The notes under the pieces were generated by a model. The model made no database searches, was not told the DNA's origin, and saw nothing but the letters and a program-made list of their open reading frames with translations. Made by a program: the position numbers and the translations under genes. Below are positions 6,929 to 7,952 of a stretch of 7,952 bases of DNA, piece by piece. The stretch's first letter is position 1, and each line of letters begins with the position of its first letter. The stretch spans positions 1 through 7,952 of the forward strand of contig JAISOO010000072.1 in the NCBI GenBank assembly GCA_031275595.1. The letters are read 5' to 3'. The stretch is from Spirochaetaceae bacterium. Its GTDB lineage: Bacteria; Spirochaetota; Spirochaetia; Treponematales; Breznakiellaceae.

Positions 6929-6955
6929 TTGACAGGCCGGGAGTTCCGGCATAAT
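6929..6955 (+). promoter_or_regulatory. Probable glpP promoter
   Basis: TTGACA (6929-6934) is an exact -35 box. CATAAT (6950-6955) is a five-of-six -10 box after a 15-base spacer, slightly short. The predicted start near 6962 lies only about 13 bases before the glpP ATG at 6975, so the mRNA would have an almost absent leader. Confidence 0.6.
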
Positions 6956-6974
6956 GATATAGTCGGTATTTTAG

Positions 6975-7619
6975 ATGCAGAATATTTTGATAAAGAAAAA
7001 AGACACCGCCTCCCCGGACGTTTTTTATGAGGTTCTTCATAGCACCCCGGTAATCCTCGCGGTAAAGTCTATGGACGGGCTGGAGAAGAGCATCACCGGA
7101 GGCGGCAGGCTTATGTTTGTGCTTTTCGGCGACATCCTTAGTATCCCCTGCATTGTCTCAAAAATCAAGGACGCGGGAAAAATCGCCCTGGTACATATTG
7201 ATCTTATTGACGGATTGACCTCCCGGGACATTGTGGTTGATTTTATTGCGGAAAACACCCGGGCGGACGGCATCCTGTCCACCAAAACCAATCTACTTAA
7301 ACGCGCCAAGTCCCGGGGTCTTTTGGCGGTACAGCGTTTTTTTGTTCTGGATTCCATGTCCCTGATCAACATCGAAAAACAGTTTCCCCTGGATTACGCG
7401 GACGCGGTTGAGATTTTGCCCGGGGTTATACCCAAGATAATCCGCCGGATCGTCAAGATAATCAACAAACCCGTGATTGCCGGGGGGCTTGTTTCGGATA
7501 CGGAGGATGTGCAGCACGCCCTGGAGGCGGGGGCGGTATCGGTATCTTCCTCAAATATGGAGCTTGCGTCGGTTTCAAAACTCAAGATTTTTGAAACCGG
7601 CCTTGGAAAAAGCGGTTAA
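6975..7619 (+). CDS. glpP: GlpP-family glycerol-responsive mRNA antiterminator
   Basis: In Bacillus, GlpP binds glycerol-3-phosphate and the leader of glp mRNAs, preventing termination and stabilising the transcript. The 214-residue protein shows the family's TIM-barrel-like blocks: HIDLIDGL (74-81), ADGILSTK (97-104), AVQRFFVLDS (118-127), VEILPGVIPKIIR (145-157), PVIAGGLVSDTEDV (166-179) and ALEAGAVSVSSSN (182-194). These correspond to HVDLIQGL, GIISTR, IQRLFLLDS, EVLPGVMP and PIIAGGLI as recalled from Bacillus GlpP. The N-terminus is some 15 residues longer than that protein. ATG 6975 lacks a Shine-Dalgarno and lies close to the predicted transcription start, so initiation may be near-leaderless; TTG 6987 is a weaker alternative. 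No glpF, glpK or glpD is in the window. The regulatory targets are therefore elsewhere or different. Confidence 0.9.
   Translation: MQNILIKKKDTASPDVFYEVLHSTPVILAVKSMDGLEKSITGGGRLMFVLFGDILSIPCIVSKIKDAGKIALVHIDLIDGLTSRDIVVDFIAENTRADGILSTKTNLLKRAKSRGLLAVQRFFVLDSMSLINIEKQFPLDYADAVEILPGVIPKIIRRIVKIINKPVIAGGLVSDTEDVQHALEAGAVSVSSSNMELASVSKLKIFETGLGKSG
7568..7601 (+). repeat. Long hairpin within the last codons of glpP
   Basis: GGTTTCAAAA (7571-7580) pairs perfectly with TTTTGAAACC (7589-7598) over an 8-base loop. The stem can be extended outward to 7568/7601 with one G-U pair, about 13 pairs in all. It lies in the final 17 codons, past the conserved domain, and has no following T-run, so it is not a classical terminator. 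It may protect the mRNA 3' end or serve as an RNA-binding site. Confidence 0.6.
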
Positions 7620-7630
7620 GCCCCGGTACC

Positions 7631-7677
7631 CCCGGCGCTTTTCCTTTGAGGGAACCTCTGGAAATTTCAGCGCCGGG
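7631..7677 (+). terminator. Compound hairpin after glpP, possible transcript end
   Basis: CCCGGCGCT (7631-7639) pairs with AGCGCCGGG (7669-7677). Inside, TTTCC (7640-7644) can pair with GGAAA (7660-7664), and GAGG (7648-7651) with CCTC (7655-7658), giving one long interrupted stem. A run of six T (7696-7701) comes only 19 bases after the stem, too far for standard intrinsic termination. Its position 12 bases after the glpP stop still suggests a 3'-end structure. Confidence 0.5.
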
Positions 7678-7687
7678 AGTTCCCCGC

Positions 7688-7825
7688 TTATGATATTTTT
7701 TGGCAGGACGAACGTATTAAAAATTTTCCGTATATGTCAAGGTTTACAAGCTCCCAAGCCCTCACCTTATGTTGTAGTTCTTTAATTTGCTTTCTTTTTC
7801 TATCTCAATAAAATCTCTGTCATTA
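7688..7825 (-). pseudogene. Possible frameshifted coding remnant truncated by the putative insertion sequence
   Basis: On the minus strand, one frame reads SNDRDFIEIEKESKLKN (from about 7828 down) and stops at 7762-7764. A second frame reads LQHKVRAWELVNLD and continues KFLIRSSCQKIS to a stop at 7688-7690. Joined by a single frameshift within the overlap around 7780-7790, they form a continuous protein-like stretch of about 45 residues. Its Lys/Glu-rich helix followed by a Trp-Glu segment is loosely reminiscent of DDE transposase or integrase C-termini, but I cannot assign a family. It runs up to the putative insertion-sequence edge. Base composition is AT-richer than the operon. This is an inference and may be chance. 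Confidence 0.3.
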
Positions 7826-7883
7826 GAGCCTTTCCCAAAACCCCAGAAAACAGCCTGGCACGGCTGAAACCGGGGATAGAAAA

Positions 7884-7943
7884 AACGAGAGAAACCCTGT
7901 AAGATTGGAGTTACCAAACCACCAACACAAGGAGACTCTCGTT
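7884..7943 (+). promoter_or_regulatory. Inverted repeat spanning the ribosome site of the last reading frame
   Basis: AACGAGAG (7884-7891) pairs perfectly with CTCTCGTT (7936-7943), which abuts the ATG at 7944. The Shine-Dalgarno AAGGAG (7929-7934) lies in the loop next to the 3' arm. Folding would hinder ribosome access, a known way insertion sequences limit transposase made from read-through transcripts. That role is inferred here. Confidence 0.5.
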
Positions 7944-7952
7944 ATGAAAACC
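7944..7952 (+). CDS. First three codons of a probable transposase (MKT...), cut by the window end
   Basis: ATG AAA ACC follows AAGGAG by nine bases. Only three codons are visible, so the product is inferred purely from the putative insertion-sequence end upstream. It could be an ordinary gene if that end is misread. Confidence 0.35.

Larger units (their letters stand above)
7826..7952 (+). mobile_element. Putative left end of an insertion sequence, continuing past the window
   Basis: GAGCCTTTCCCAAAACC at 7826-7842 resembles the GAGCC-type terminal repeats of DDE insertion sequences, preceded by TTA/TA, a possible target duplication. A nested stem follows, CAGCC (7851-7855) with GGCTG (7862-7866), flanked by CCCC (7841-7844) and GGGG (7872-7875). 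A short leader with a strong Shine-Dalgarno and an ATG at 7944 completes a typical IS left-end layout. The right end is not in the window, so the family and the exact edge are unproven. Confidence 0.45.

Noticed and set aside
7477..7785. 102-aa + frame overlapping the glpP 3' end
   Set aside because: Mostly inside glpP in another frame; its tail crosses the hairpin and the AT-rich region without any motif.
1..7952. CRISPR array, tRNA or rRNA gene
   Set aside because: No regularly spaced repeats and no tRNA or rRNA signature were seen on either strand.

Overview
The window looks like chromosomal DNA from a bacterium of moderately high GC, most plausibly a spirochaete of the Treponema group. 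That placement is an inference from the gene set: a folK-scpA-scpB-pseudouridine synthase-ruvB-queA block, a GlpP-family protein and a variant QueA. It rests on no database search, and a Firmicute-like origin cannot be excluded.

Positions 1-4547 hold a tightly packed + strand housekeeping cluster. It runs from the 3' part of folK (folate synthesis) through scpA and scpB (chromosome condensation with SMC), an RsuA/RluB-type pseudouridine synthase, ruvB (Holliday-junction branch migration) and queA (queuosine in tRNA). Four of the five junctions overlap by 23-43 bases. The only gap is 33 bases, before ruvB, and it carries a good Shine-Dalgarno sequence. This suggests one translationally coupled operon, closed by a clear hairpin terminator at 4580-4620.

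Positions 4548-4872 are noncoding but structured. They hold the operon terminator, a T-rich hairpin, a consensus promoter (TTGACA, 16-base spacer, extended TGG-TATAAT), and about 45 bases later a strong intrinsic terminator at 4758-4795. All of this lies upstream of the next gene's Shine-Dalgarno sequence. The segment is therefore either a short independent RNA of about 80 nt or a conditional-termination leader. Positions 4873-6780 encode a predicted membrane protein with an N-terminal anchor, an alpha/beta-hydrolase domain and about eight C-terminal membrane segments, followed by its own terminator.

Positions 6781-6974 contain that terminator, a nested inverted repeat (6842-6912) and a promoter for glpP (6975-7619), a GlpP-type antiterminator that would bind mRNA leaders. 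No glycerol catabolic gene is visible. Two large hairpins lie at and just after the 3' end of glpP.

Positions 7620-7952 are AT-richer with no intact gene. A frameshifted minus-strand coding remnant is suggested at 7688-7825. It stops where a putative insertion-sequence end begins (about 7826). The last bases carry a Shine-Dalgarno sequence, a hairpin and an ATG that probably starts a transposase continuing beyond the window.
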